Positions 23,683-38,100 are shown, counted from the stretch's first letter. The stretch is DNA of 64,000 bases from Siphonodentalium dalli (GCA_032622095.1 CP136061.1:130336754-130400753), one strand, 5' to 3'. Translations and numbers: made by a program. The notes: generated by a model not told the origin, from the letters alone.

Positions 23683-24804
23683 ATGTAGTGGTGGTTGCAG
23701 CTTGTCCTCACACCGACTATTGTATAATACAAGTTCTCCTACATGTTCGGCAGATATCTTTAATCATGTAGATTTGGAGCCTTAAAGTCATGTGACTTTT
23801 AGAAGTGCATCTCCATAGCAATACCATAGTAAATTTAACACATGTTACAAGTTACACATACTTGTGGTTAAACCTCTCTAGTGTGAGTAGGGGTATTCTG
23901 TTTTTTTATCAAATATGGCCAGAAAAAATTTAATTTGACGACACATTTGGCTAAGATATTCCATGTTCTGTTCGACAAGTCACAAGCAAAGTTAAATATG
24001 ACTTAACTTAAATGAATGTTTGACTATAATTAATATATAACAGTTAGGAGATAAAAGAACTCTCATTATTGTTTGTATTGGGGCAATCTGCTTGACATTT
24101 ATTTTATGAATTTATCTGTGCTGGATATTGTAAACCTTTAAAATAATGTTAAGAATAAGCCAGTATAAAAATATATAGGTACAATAAGAGTTAGTTTGCT
24201 AAAAGGTAATTTATAATCAAGTATTTTCAAAATTAAAACCAACAAAATGGAAAACAAAAACACAAACAAAGAACAAACACAACTGATAGCAATAGCAGAA
24301 ACAACAATTAAGATCTGTATGGATGAGGAGATTTATGGGGTGATCTCTCTGCATGGAGTGATCATTTGTTTGTATCAACTGTATGGAATGATTGTTTATT
24401 ACATATCTATCAACGTAATTCGCATGATCGCACGATGTTCCAGGCGTGTGATAATTCTCAGAATCGCACTAGTGCAATCTGTCGACGGAACTATTTCATT
24501 CAGTGTTGTTAGACTGGCTTTCGCCGTTACTAGTTTTTCAACTTTTCAACGCAAGGGCGACAACCCAGTTGCCGAAATCGCAGCGCGCTGATTGGGTTAT
24601 ATTTTTGGAAAATCTGGGAAAACCCAATTAACACCTTTGCGCGGGTCAAGATGGGTCAAGTTCACTCGCGGATAGAAGGGCTCCCTGTCTGATTGTTGCG
24701 TTAACCCTAAAATGCCATTAAAACTCAATTAAATTCACAATTTCTGTACCGGAGATTGACGACTGTGAGTCAACTTACTATAATACGTAGATATGTAATA
24801 AAAA
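23683..24804. other. Unassigned sequence
   Basis: A 114-codon open frame at 24247-24591 runs into minisatellite-like text and has no domain. No gene is called. Confidence 0.4.
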
Positions 24805-24967
24805 TAGAACCGCATGAGTGTCTGAATTTTGACGAAATTATCGCACTCGATTTGTTGGCGGAACGTGATACCTCTCGTGCGGGACTGTGTCCCGCACTCG
24901 AGGTATCGATCCGCCAACAAATCTTGTGCGATAATTTCGTCAAAATTCAGACACTCATGCGGTTCTA
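24805..24967. repeat. 163 bp near-perfect palindrome
   Basis: Arms run TAGAACCGCATGAGTGTCTG... inward to CGTGCGGGAC and back, with GTGTCCCGCAC at the centre and only a few mismatches. It is richer in CpG than its surroundings. Noncoding. Confidence 0.9.
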
Positions 24968-25029
24968 TCTATTTATTGTTTGTATCCAGATAATCTTCAG
25001 GGAGATCTTTATTGCTGGTTAACAGTTAT

Positions 25030-25650
25030 TGCTGGTTAACTGCATGAAATGATCATTTATTGTTTGTATCATCTGTATGGAACGATCGTTATTGTTTGTA
25101 TCAACTATATGGAATGATTGTTTATTGTTTGTATCCAGATAATCTTCAGGGAGATCTTTATTGCTTGTGTTAACTGCATGCAATGATCATTTATTGTTTG
25201 TATCATCTGTATGTAATGATCGTTATTGTTTGTATCAACTGTATGGAACGATCTTCATTGTGTATATATATAAAACTGCATGGAATGATCTTCATTGTTT
25301 AAATAAACTGCATGGAATGATCATTATTGTTTGTATCAACTGTATGGAACGATCATTATTGTTTGTATCAACTGTATGGAACGATCGTTATTGTTTGTAT
25401 CAACTGTATGGAACGATCATTATTGTTTGTATCATCTGTATGGAACGATCGTTATTGTGTATTTAAACTGCATGGAAATGATCTGTATTGTTTATATAAA
25501 CTGCATGGAATGATCGTTATTGTGTATATAAACTGCATGGAATGAACCTTATTGTGTATATAAACTGCATGGAATGATCGTTATTGTGTATATAAACTGC
25601 ATGGAATGATCGTTATTGTTTGTAACAACTGTATGGAATAATTGTGATTG
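25030..25650 (+). repeat. 32 bp minisatellite
   Basis: Repeats of TGTTTGTATCAACTGTATGG plus AACGATCRTTAT, about 18 copies. The 32 bp unit keeps all three frames partly open, which explains the apparent 70-100 codon ORFs. Confidence 0.9.
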
Positions 25651-26097
25651 TGTTTATCAGCATGCTCTGCATGGAATGACATTAGTTTCTGAATTTATCT
25701 GTAGATTATAAATGTATTAAAATCTTAAAAACAATGTTAATAACAGAATAAGAATTGCAATTAAAAATATATATGTGCAAATATCTAATAATTAGTTTGT
25801 CAACACATTGACTGCCGGCTCCCATTCAATTACATGCAAAAAATACAAGATAACTTGTAGTCAGCAATCAACGTGTTAAACATTATTTAAAATCAAAACT
25901 TCAACAAAGATCAAACACAACCGATAGCAATAACAGAATCAATACAGAATGACCATTGTTATCGTTATTTTCGGAGCTACTGTCTCTGCATGAAATGATC
26001 GTTACTGTTTGTATCAGGATAATCTGCATGGAAGGACCTGTATTTTCTTAATTGATATTTTCTCTTCGAATGATTCAAGAGTCAATCAACTCCTATC
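25651..26097 (-). other. 3' flank / possible 3' UTR of the helicase gene
   Basis: Follows the stop codon of exon j on the minus strand. No AATAAA is seen in this span, so the transcript end is not placed. The block near 25950-26040 has one more minisatellite-like unit. Confidence 0.35.
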
Positions 26098-26159
26098 TTA
26101 CAGGTTCTGAGCTCCAGGGATAGTGGATGGTGCTGCTGATAGAATTTCGCTTGCATCAT
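26098..26159 (-). CDS. MOV10: MOV10-like helicase terminal exon j with stop
   Basis: 62 nt, acceptor CACCTTTCAG. Phase 2 matches exon i. It encodes [19 protein letters not shown] and then TAA at 26098-26100. Divergent C-termini are usual in this family, so the call rests on phase, splice site and position rather than homology. No AATAAA is visible just downstream on the minus strand. Confidence 0.72.
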
Positions 26160-29100
26160 CTGAAAGGTGCAAGTAAATATATATATAAACATGTACATGG
26201 AAGATATTACCAAAGACATATAAAATTAATCAGGTCAAGTCTTGAATTAGTGTGTCTTATATTTGCAGAATGAGGTCCCCAGAGGGTAAATTTAGTGATG
26301 CTATCCTTCACAGTGGGATAGCATCACTAAATTACCTCTGGGGACCTCATACTGCTTAGGCCTCAACTGTTATGGGAGACCTAGGATCAGATTGAAGTTC
26401 CCTAGTTGAAGTTGATGTTCACCAAGTTCATCGATTATGCAATTTATCTTCTGCAAATTAGGGGAAATAGAAACTGAACAGAAGGGAAAAAGTAACAAAA
26501 AACGCTGTTAATTTGAGATTATAAATACATCAACAAGATGAGGCCAAAGCAGAATGAGGTCCCGAATGTGAATATGGAGGTTCTAGCCCAGTGTGCAGGG
26601 TAGCATCACTAAATTCACCCTCTGGGGACCTCATTATGCAAACGTCAGACACAAGTCTTTAATCAGGTTTTGAAGTTGGAGTTCTTAGGCTGCTTTTGCA
26701 CAATCATATTTTACTGATGCTAGTTATTGAAATAATATATTAAAGAAAGGGGTAGCATTGTCATCAGAATAATTGGAATACAGATTATTGAACAAGCGAT
26801 GCATTCCAGAGTATGAACTAAATAGCAGGTAGTCCCATTACTTTCAAGATACATTATATCAGTGTCAGCCAATCACAAAATTTAATGGTAGAGCGATGAA
26901 ACCAATCAGGCGATTGTCAAATTCCTTTTAAGCGATCGTGATTCCAATTGACCTGGCTACATAGCTAAAAAATACTTAATAAATTTTCTGACACATCTGT
27001 CACATTGCCCTATTTTCAGTGTTTACAAATTTAGTGATTATGACAACTAATTAACCCTTTAATGACGGGAGCTGAGCTGATGCAGCATTAAAGATCCTGT
27101 GTCAGTGCAATCTCTTATATATGTGAGTCTCCAATAGGGAGCCTCGTACATGTAAGAGAATGCACTGGTTTACAAGGTCAAGGTAAATATTGTTAGGCCA
27201 GTGTATTCTCTAGTGTGCGCGCTGGACCCAAAAATCTTCTGGCCAAAAAAAAGTGGCCAAATGAAATTTTTAGTGGCCAAATACAAAAAAATTGGCCAAA
27301 TGGGTGATACTTGTGTTCTGGCAAAGTTTTGTTTTTATTTTAATAGTTTTTATTCAGGTCAAAAACATATATATGAATAAACGCAACAACACATATACAG
27401 TGAAGTAACATAATGCATATTTTGCTCAGAGAAGTACCTTACCAGACCAATCAAAATATTTTCAGATTACGAATGGTATATTTGATATGCACTCTTAAGC
27501 AAACATGTTTTGCATTTTGATATGTTTTTTTTGTTCATAAACAGGGTTGGCATATTTTTCCAGTGGTTATGTAAAGCTTGTGTGAGGCACAATTTCCAAG
27601 AACAGTTAATGGGATAAAATGTCATCTGTTTTTAAACTAATTTCCTTCCTTGTGCTAAAACTGTTTACAGAAAGAAGTTATGCGTTTAAGTAACTTCTTA
27701 TGTCTTCTATCAACCCTGTTATTTTGGGTTCAGTATTTGTAAATTTGCATGAGTATACATATCTCTTAACCCTTTCAGTGCCAAGTCTAATTTTTGTATC
27801 AACCCATATTTCCTTGATCATTTTTCAAATTTATTGATTATAATAATGTGATATATTGATGGAAAGAGCTCTAAGAGCTCTTTCCATCAATGTATCACAT
27901 TATTATAATCAATAAATTTGAAAAATGATCAAGGAAATATGGGTTGATACAAAAATCGGACTTTGCACTGAAAGGGTTAAAGAACAGGATGCATATCCCA
28001 AGAGCCCATTGACGTAAACCAGCTAGTGAAATCAGTAGGGATAACACTGGTTTATGTCGAAATACGGTTACCTTACTCTGCTAAAGCGGACTTTAAGCAT
28101 AAATTGCCGCTCATCTAAAATCACCAATGACGGTAATAAAATGTCACTATTGTGAAGTAATTCAATGTGAAAGATATATTTTATTACAATCTCTATATAA
28201 TTTCAAAAGAATAAAAACTCTTTGACCTCGCGACTTCTAACAGTTCGGGTCTTCTCTGATCATAAACAAGCACAGATCAAATGTGAGTTACTCCTATTTA
28301 CGCAGCATATTCTGTGCGTAATGTAACATTAAAATGTTAGAATATATTAATAAATAATTATGACAAAGATATTCACTCTTTCCAATAAATATAGCATTTT
28401 GTATTGATTTGTATAATAAAAATTGATTAAAATTGATGAAAAATCCCGCAACTGGATCTGGGCGTAAAGTCTGCTATATATTAGAGTAAGGAATCATACT
28501 TGGAATTTAAACTAGTATTATCGCTATCGATTGCACTAGCTGGTTTACGTTGAAAGAAACTTGAACTAAAGGTTGATATGAATAATTTCTAGTCAGAATG
28601 CCTTTGATGAAATATTAAAATCCAATACAGACATTTGGAAATTTAATTTCGGTACTTACTCAAATTAGTCTGTCTGAGCTTTTTGCAGACCTCAACAATT
28701 TTCTGTTCCTCTGGAGTGAACTCAGCACCAACCAGGGCCTTGTTTTTTGCACAATAATTAACAAAGCTGAAATATCACAAAATAATGAGGACGATACAAA
28801 AAGTAATGCAAGAAAATAGCTTCTTAGCCACAAAAATTATACAAATTTGGAAATACAATATATAGGGTCATAATGTGTTATTTTGGGTATTAGTGATTAT
28901 TGCATGAGAGCAGATGGTGGAAGGATACCATGAGAGCTGGATGCAAGCCTGCAATAGTGTGTCTATAATTTGCAGAATGAGATCCCCAGAGGGTTAATTT
29001 AGTGATGTTATCCTTCACGGCAGGCTAGCATCACCAAATTCACCTTCTGAGAACCTCATTCTGCTTAGTCCTCAACTGCTATGGGAAACCTAGGATCAGA

Positions 29101-32100
29101 TTGAAGTTCCCCAGTTGAAGTTGGTGATGTTCACCCATTAGTCACCTCGATTATGCATTCTATCTTCTGCAAATTAAGGGATATAGAAACTTCTCAGAAG
29201 GGAAAAAGTAACTAAAAACAATAGTAATTTGAGACTATAGATACTTCACAGAAGATGATAGATAATTAGGTCCCAAGAGGGTGAATTTTATGATGCTAGC
29301 CTGGTGTATGGGATAGCATCACTAAATTCACCCTCTGGGGACCTCATTCTGCAAATGACAGACACTATATTGCCCTTTAACAATGTAATTACATCATGCA
29401 TCTCCAGGGAGATTCCAGGAAAAATCCACAGGGTGGAACTATTTACATGTACCAACAAAAGGCCGCTAGGCCACACATCACACATATAAGGTTGCTTTAT
29501 TTGATGGTGGCTTTTTTAGTAATGATAAATTTGATTCTGGGAACAATCATTGAATCAAACTTTGCCTCCAACTGTTTAACCAGAATAATAATTGGCAAAT
29601 TCTTCGTAAAAAAAAGGGGCATTACTCCATCAGAAATGGTCGGACCGAACCCAAATTGAAATTGACCTGTATTGTCATGTGATTAATCCACATACAAAAT
29701 TTGAAAGCTATAGCATAATCATAACTTGAATTATCATCAGGACAACAAAATAATAAGCAGATTTTGAGTCAAAAGGTCAAAAGGGGGCATAACTCCTTCA
29801 GAAATGGTCGGACCAGACCTAAATTCGAACTCATATGAAGGTCACATACCAAGTTTCATCAAATTCTGTTGAATGTTATTCAAGTTATCAGGACAACAAA
29901 CATTTTGGACGGACACGCAGGAGGACATACACCACTCATTCTATAGTCCCCTTAAATTGTTTTTGGGCAACAAAAACACAACAACTGGTATCAAATTGTT
30001 CGGGATGCTCGAGTTGTACTCTTACTCCAACACCTCCCCCCTTCACACACAAGTTCTCGTATCATTTACACGTGAAAACAACTCAGTCATAATGCTATCG
30101 TATATCATTCATTCTATGTCATACTAGGTCACGATCTCACGGGTACCGACTTATATCCAAAACATTATAAAATGATTACAAAGAATAACTGATTATAAAG
30201 AATACATGTGTAGATACATTATAGCTGATCACAATGTGTTGTTTATATTTCACATAGATTCGATTAAACGTTTGGTGCTTGACACCAATCTACCACTTCT
30301 GGTTCGACTCAAAGTTCCGTTATCGCTGTTTTGATCAGAGTCATTTCCATCAGAGTCACTTCCATTGTTAGGTATTTGTTGCAGATGCCTGCGGTTTCGC
30401 CTCAGAATTCCTTTATTTGTTTTAACAAGATAACTCCTACCATGTGTCTCTGGTGTGGATACATTATAGCTGATTACACCCGGCTCGCTCCATTGTTTAT
30501 CGTTCACGGTGCGAATGCGAACCTTGTCACCTGGATGTAATTCGGGCAATGGTGATGCCCCTTTGTCATATGTTCGTTTGTAACTTTCCTTGTATTGCTT
30601 ATCTCTCTCTTTAACTTTTTCAAGAGAAGGCCACATAGGTATTAATGTTTCTGGTGCACATGGGATGTTTGTGCGAATGTTACGTCCCATAATGAGTTGA
30701 CAAGGTGTAAATCCAGTTGATTTGAGTGGCGTTGTTCAATAAGCCACAAATGCAGTGAAGATGTCCTTCTGAATTAGTATATGTTTTGCCACTTTAACAC
30801 CACTTTCCGATTCTCCACTCGATTGAGGGAAATGGGGGGATGATGTAATGAGTTGAATTGATTGGGAATTGATAAAGTCCTTGAATTCTTTCGATGTGAA
30901 ATAACTGGCGTTGTCTGTCCTTAGTATTTGGGGGTTACCCCAATGAGAAAACATGTTCTGCAGTCGCCCAATGATTTGGCTTGATGACTCGTTGGTTACC
31001 ATTGCTATTTCTAGGTAACGAGAAAAATAGTCAATGACGACGAGATATATCTTGCCTCCCACGTAGCACACATCTGCTCCAATTTTCTGCCATGGTAGGT
31101 TCGGTAGTTGGTTTGTTATCAATGGTTCCTTTTGTTGTGCTGGTTTGTGTTTCTGACAATCGACACATGTTTCCACGAGGGTTTTAATTTGTGAGTTAAT
31201 GTCTGGCCACCATACGCACGTGGCTGCACGGTCCTTACATTTTGTAACTCCTTGATGCCCGCTGTGCAAGTTTGTGAGAACTTCAGCTCGCATGTCATGT
31301 GGAATAACGATCCTCTGATGATACATGAGTAGTTCGGTCGCAAACGAGAGTTCACCGCGTACAGTTTTCGCACTTTCTGGCCAACCGTACCGTCAGTTAC
31401 AAGGCGAATAACTCCCTGAATGTCAATGTCTTTCGCCACAGATTCCTTTATTCGTGTTAACATCAAGTCATTGACAGGCAAATTTTGTTGAATAGAATTC
31501 ACATTTTACCTCTTCCATGCACTCATCGATCTCACAATTTTTGGTCATAACAGGCGCTCTCGAGAGACAATCAGACACGGCCATGTCTTTGCCCGGAACA
31601 TACTCTGCTTTGCGCTAAATCGCCTGAGCCTTAATAGCAATCGCTGACATCGAAGTGGGGCTTTATCGATATCAGTCTTATTGATAATTGGTACTAACGG
31701 CCTAGGATCCGTTAGTAAGGTAAATGAAGGCAAGCCGACAAGATACCTGGCGAATTTTTCACATGCCCAAACTCCGGCTAAGCATTCTTTCTCGATCTGA
31801 GCCCACTTTTGTTCCGAATTAGTCAGCGTTCGTGAGCAAAAAGCCACTGGCGCTAACTTGAACCCAATTTTGATGAAAAGAGCTCCACCCAGACCATAGC
31901 TTGAGGAGTCCGCACTCACCTCCACAGGTTTACTCTGGTCATAGTAAGTTAATGTCAGAGCGGTAGTTAATTTTAGTTTCACCGCTTCGAATGCTCTCTC
32001 CTGTTCGGGTCCCCAGAACCACGCAATCTCACCTTTTAAAAGATTAGTGACTGGAGCCAGCATGTTAGACAAATTTGGAACATACCTGCCCAAGTAGTTT

Positions 32101-35100
32101 ATCATTGCCAGCATTCTTTGCAGCTCAGAAACCGTTTCCGGCAGCTTCAAATCCATAACTGCTTGAACTCGCTCTGGATTTGGGGTAATCCCAACTTTAT
32201 CTAAAATGTGCCCAAAGAATTTTATCTGAGATTTACTAAACTCGCATTTTTCTCTGTTCAGCTTTAACCCCGATTCTTTCATATGCTCCATCACCTTGAC
32301 CAGGTGTTCGTCGTGTTGACTTTGATCCTTACCGTATACGATGCAGTCATCTATAAGACAATCCACCCCTTCCAAGCTAGCGAGCATTTCGACCATCTTG
32401 TGCTGAAAAATTTCTGACGCCGACATGATTCCTTGGGGGACGCGACGCCAAGCGAACCTACCGATGGGACTGATGAATGTCGTCAAGGGGACGCTGTCTG
32501 GATCCAGAGGAATCTGAGTAAAACCTCCGCTTGCATCTAGACAGCTGAAAACACTCATACCTACCAGCTTAGGTGAGATGTCATCCAGATTTGGCATCAT
32601 GTACCTTTCCCTTTTGATTGACTCATTAAGACGTTTAACGTCAACACATATTCGAACCTTACCTGACGGTTTCAAAACTGGAACCATGGGAGTGCACCAA
32701 TCAGTCGGCTCAGTAACTGGAATAATTACCTTAGTTTTAACCAGACGATCAAGTTCTTCCTTCCTTCACCTTTTCCATCAGCGGAAATGGAATCCGGCGG
32801 GGTGTGGCTACGCTATATGGTATGGCAACGGGTTCTAGTTCAATCCTCACAGGAGAGCAGTTCACCAACCCACTAGTACCAAATACCTCCTCATGAACTT
32901 CTTCGGCCCGTTTCACAAGGCTTAATGTGGAAGCAGCACCCCTACCAAGCAAATTACTCTGGTGGTCTCCTTTCACTACAAAATCCCTGAATGTGTAACG
33001 TTTACCCTCCCGGAAAACCTCCGCGGTAAACTGGCCTCGACAAATAACCTCACCCCCGGGACTCTTCAAGACAGAAGACACTGGCTTAAGTTTGGGCTTG
33101 TTTTTCAATTTCGAGTAAGTTTCTTTTGCCGCGCAAACTTGATCCTTTCCGTGAAACCGATTACACGAACCACACCGTTTATTACCAGGTTGATTTCCAT
33201 GTTGAGGATAGTATTTATTATCTGCCTGTCTCTGAGTGCGAACAAACGGTTTCGATTTCTGGTATTTACCACGCACTTCCTCTATATTTCTTGACAAATC
33301 TTTGATCTGACCCTTCACGAGTTCACTTTGGCGAGTCATCGCTACAGCGTTGTCCAGGGTTAAGTCGGCCTCCAACTGCATTCTCTCCGACAGTTCTTTG
33401 TCTACAATCCCGATCACTATCCAGTCCCGGATATGTTCAGATTGTCTGTCCTTGAAATCACAATGCTCCGAAAGTTCATACAAACTTCGAATATATTGTT
33501 CCACAGATTCACCTAACTGCTGTGATCGATTGTAGAATCTAGCCCGTTCATGAATAATATTCCGTTTCGGAATGAAGTGTGCATCAAACTTTGATAATAC
33601 AATATCGAAAGTATCTTTTTCCCTATTTGTTAAAGTAAACGATTGAAAAATGTTCTCTGCCTCACGTCCCATCGAATAGAAATAGATCAACGATGAGACT
33701 TGCACTTTCCCCGCTCTCTGTGTCCAACTTAGAAGCAGTCCTGTATCGGGAAAAACAAGCTTTCCATTCCGACCAAGCCGTCTGTTAAAGTATACAGTAT
33801 TTTATTCTCATCTCATGACGGCTATCACACACTCCCAGATTCCCGCTTTCTCACATCAATTATACTCCAACATATACTCTGTAGGTACCGCCCATTCATT
33901 GCAGGAATACGTCAGTCAAACTCAGTTGTACTCTTACTCCAACACAAATTAAATCCAAAGTTAAGATAATTATTAATCTCCAGCCAGATTATTAGTAAAT
34001 CAGATCAAACCTATGAAACTATTTATCAAATAGTTTGGCAGTCAGCTATCATTCATCAAAAGAAAAGAAAGTTTTTTTTTCAGGTTATGACTTTTTGTTA
34101 GGTACTTGAAAAGTCAAATGGGATCTCCTTGGCTATTACAAAGAACCTATTTGTCATAGTCGTCCAATAGTAAACAATATTAAAGAGTGTTCACAATTAT
34201 ATGCTCTCATAATTATTTGACATTGTATTATTTTAGATGAATTACTGGGCTGGGTTTCATGATGCCTGTGTTTTACAATTACATTATTCGAAGATAAATA
34301 TCATACTCTATTTGCTGGTGATTCAAACATTGGGTAAAGAGATTTTTGACTAGTCTCAAAGCAGATACATAATCTTTTAACATTGCAATGTGATGTTCAT
34401 TTTGAAGTTATCTACATGTGTGTACTGAAGCTTCATATTTTGTTCGATATTTAGTTATATCATGAAATACAGAACATCGTGGCTAACTGTTTGTAAAGTA
34501 ATAGGTTTTTAAATTTAAAACAGATAAAAACACAAGTCTTGAAATAAAATCTCATGTTACATATAACGGATGGAGAAACGCTTAATATAAGGCATGGTGC
34601 TATCGACAATTGAAGCATATCATTTTACAGGTGTATTTCCAATTTTTGTGCTCATTCGTTGACCTGCCATATTGTTTATGAAATATGCACCAAAGCTATA
34701 CAGGAAATGCAGAGATGAACTAACCTTTCCCAGTGATGATCTCGGGACAAGGTCAGTGGATCACCAATCACAATCAGCAAGGCTTTAGCTCGGGTCAAGG
34801 TCACATTAAACCTCTGAAATAGGAACATGAATTGAGTTACAATCATTCAAATTTCTGGTACATACAAATATATTATATAGCATATTTAAATCAGCATGAA
34901 AAATATGTTTCTATTTGATGTATAATTTACTTGTCATGCAGGCATTTTCCATGGCGTTGCATTGCATCCACAAATAGACAGACAAGCTGATTCCAGAATA
35001 CACCCCCACAACTTTATTGAGGGAGGGGGTATAAAAGAGGGTGATATTTCATAAGATTGCATGCTCAAATGATAACTTGATACTCCGAAAATGAACTTGC

Positions 35101-38100
35101 TTCACAATAAAATACTGCACCACAAAATATAATCAAAGGAGACGGATTTAACAACCAAAACCCTTTGAACCCATAACATCAAAATACTTGAGTAATTATT
35201 ATATGATGCAACCCTGTAACATCAAAATATTTGCATAGAAAAAACGTAATCTAAAGTTTTTCATTAGTACATGGTTGAATCGATTATAATGGTGAAATGG
35301 TTTTGTATTGCCAAAATATACTCTGCCATAACACAACAATAACATGATGCTGTATATGATAAAATTATCAAGTGGTAATCATGTGATCCCACAGGGTATA
35401 TTTGACTGTTTGGGAATTTTCACGGGAAACGCTGGAGGGAAGAGAAATTGTGATGGATAAATATCATGTCATGAGTTGACAAAATTATAGATACAGTACA
35501 AAATAATTGCACCAATAGGATAAATTCTGCTCTTGTATTATCTGCTTGTTAATCTGTTCATATTATCTGTTTGTTAATCTGTCTTCCGCTTATATTTCCT
35601 TGAGATCCCTTCAGGTGAATAATAGACTATTCCAATTATACTTTTATAACTGTATGGGAGAATACATTCAGTAAAGCAAGGGTTAAGCAAGATGTCCAAC
35701 CTTTGGGTTTCTCAGAAAGCCTATTCTCATTCGTTCATCCAGAGATAAATACTGTGGATTGGTTCGTACAGTTGACACAATTATCACTCGTCTTTCTTGA
35801 CCTTGAAACTCTTCCACTGATCCAACCTGTATATCATCATACTTATTCTTCTTAAGCATTAGCTTGATTTTCTGAATCTGGTAAAACAAAAGTAGTACAA
35901 AAAAATTAGATTTGGAACCTAGTACAGCTTAGTTTTGCGCTCTCATGTGATAATCACTAACCCAAAACAACAGTGCAGCTCTATATATCTGTTACATACC
36001 CCAAGCACAAACAAAAGTTATATTACTCTTTTGATTGACATTCGTAGTTTGAAATTTTCGTTATGTCGCCTTTAGCAACATACAGTAATGCCCTAAATAA
36101 TTGACTCCTTAACCACAGCAGAATTATGGGTAACTTTTCAGGATTTAGTCGGAAATATGGCTTGTTGCCATTCATCCAAAAGCTCTCACTGAGATACTGG
36201 CAACAAGCCATATTTCCGACTAAATCCTGAAAAGTTACCCATAATTCTGCTGTGTTTAAGGAGTCAATCATTTAGGGCATTACTGTAATTATGTCATGTG
36301 TCTCTAGGGAGAATACATGATCAACCTAGAGCCAGTGTTAGAGCAAGGTAATTATGTCATGCATCACCAGGGAGATTACATGATCAAATTGAGCAAGTGT
36401 TAGAGCTTTGGTAAGTATGTCATGCATCACCAGGGAGAATACATGATCGATCTAGAGCAAGTCACTGTCTGCTTTGTTTTATCCTATGCAATTGTGATAC
36501 TAGTAAGTGTTTAGCTGCAGCTCACATGTGTTTTTATAAGAGCTGTAATAATAAGAGTCTAATTACAAAAATATAAGTTAATTCCAGCTAATTTCCATTG
36601 CAAACTCATTAATACTACCTGTCCCATTGAGTTCCACAAAATTCTGTGTATCTTATGTTAAATATTTATCTAACATAATAAACACATAACGTTAATAAAG
36701 GATGAATACCTGCTTTCGATATGGTGTGATGATGCCTATTTCTTTTGGATCAACTCGAATTGGACCATGCATAATTTTAATGACGTAATCCAACACAACA
36801 CTGGCTTCCTCTGGATTGAAAAAGGACGGACTTTTTTCTTCTCGCATGTCTTCACCAAAAACACTATGAAATATCACTGGGAAGTCTTTTTGTGGCAGAT
36901 TTTCCCATGAAACAAAGCTCTCCCTCTCAGCTTTATTGGCACAAGTTTTCAGCTCATTATCGTAGAATTTCTCATTTGGAATGTCCAGTATAGCTGGGTG
37001 AGATCGGTAGTTGTTGATCAGTTTAGTTATTATTCTATTGTCATACTTTCCGGTTTCCTCATTACGTGTGTATACACCTTTAATTTTCATAAGTCTTTCA
37101 AGCATGGATAGACCTATAGTAATTAAAACAAACCTTTATTATATTATATTATTAAAGAGTTGCTAAACTAAAAAAATATGGTGGTTCAAAAACAATTGTC
37201 AAAACAAGAATATTTGTCCCTGAAACGTGCCCAGAGAATTGATCACCGAAAAAAGGATATTTCACATTAGAGTGTGTAATGTCGATAAAAGTGCTTTTCT
37301 TTTAATTTTTTGGTGGATTGAGTTAAAGTGGAGATAAACGAACCCTGTTTAGATATCGAACATGAAAACAGTTTATGATCATTCACAAAGTATGTTTATC
37401 TCATAAATGTAAGCAGAGTAAACAGGCAAAAAGAGGAAATGTGCTGACGGCCTTACTTTTCGTTTATGTCCTAAATTATGATTAGCTCACATTAAGGCAT
37501 TAATGTCAGTAATTGTGTTAAGTTTTGAAGTAATACAACTTGAAATTCTTAAATTGAAGTGTTGGTGGCCATAAAAATAAGAACAAAATGACCCCCCCCC
37601 CAATCTCTCTTGATATTTTTGTAAATTCCAAATGCAATTTTGGGATCTAACCCTGAAAGAGGGTGAGCACAAAAACACAAAACCTCTTGCAATTGACAGT
37701 TTGAACACTTGATACATGATAGGCAGTGTTTGCGCTGGAGAGAAAATTATTTTGGGCATGATAGGGTTACTTATTCTGCTTACCGAGACCATATTTATCA
37801 GCAAATGGAGATCTGATAATTGGTCCAAGTTGTTTTGGATCACCAGACAGGACAAACTGGCCACTATTCTTCTCCCTGCCTGTAGTTTTCATGATGCCAG
37901 CAATAGCGGTAAGACACTCTGGTTCAAAAGCCTGACCGGCCTCATCAACAAACACATGTGTGAAAAAGTCAGACGGAAACTTGGCAGAAGACAATCTGAA
38001 AAGAGATTTGAATTGATTTTTTAAAGCCTTAACATCCATATATTTGAGATATCCCTGTAGTTGGAATGTCCAAATCTCAATTCTGATCTTTAAGCTGTTG

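Larger units (their letters stand above)
30012..33944 (-). mobile_element. Decayed Ty3/Gypsy LTR retrotransposon in helicase intron
   Basis: A minus-strand element with, in order, 5' LTR 33783-33944, gag, protease remnant, reverse transcriptase, RNase H, integrase, polypurine tract 30033-30044 and the first 21 bp of the 3' LTR (30012-30032). The two LTR starts are identical over those 21 bp (TGTTGGAGTAAGAGTACAAC plus one base). The internal start is lost: gag sequence follows the 5' LTR within a few bases, so no primer binding site exists. Several frameshifts and one nonsense change make it inactive. It lies in the same orientation as the host gene, between exons h and i. Confidence 0.92.

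Noticed and set aside
24247-24591. 114-codon plus-strand open frame
   Set aside because: Runs from AT-rich text into minisatellite-like repeats; no domain, splice signal or codon pattern supports it.
25161-25545. Overlapping 70-100 codon frames with repeated peptides
   Set aside because: Direct consequence of the 32 bp minisatellite, whose period rotates through all frames.
25030-25650. CRISPR-like array
   Set aside because: The units are contiguous with no unique spacers, and the sequence is eukaryotic.
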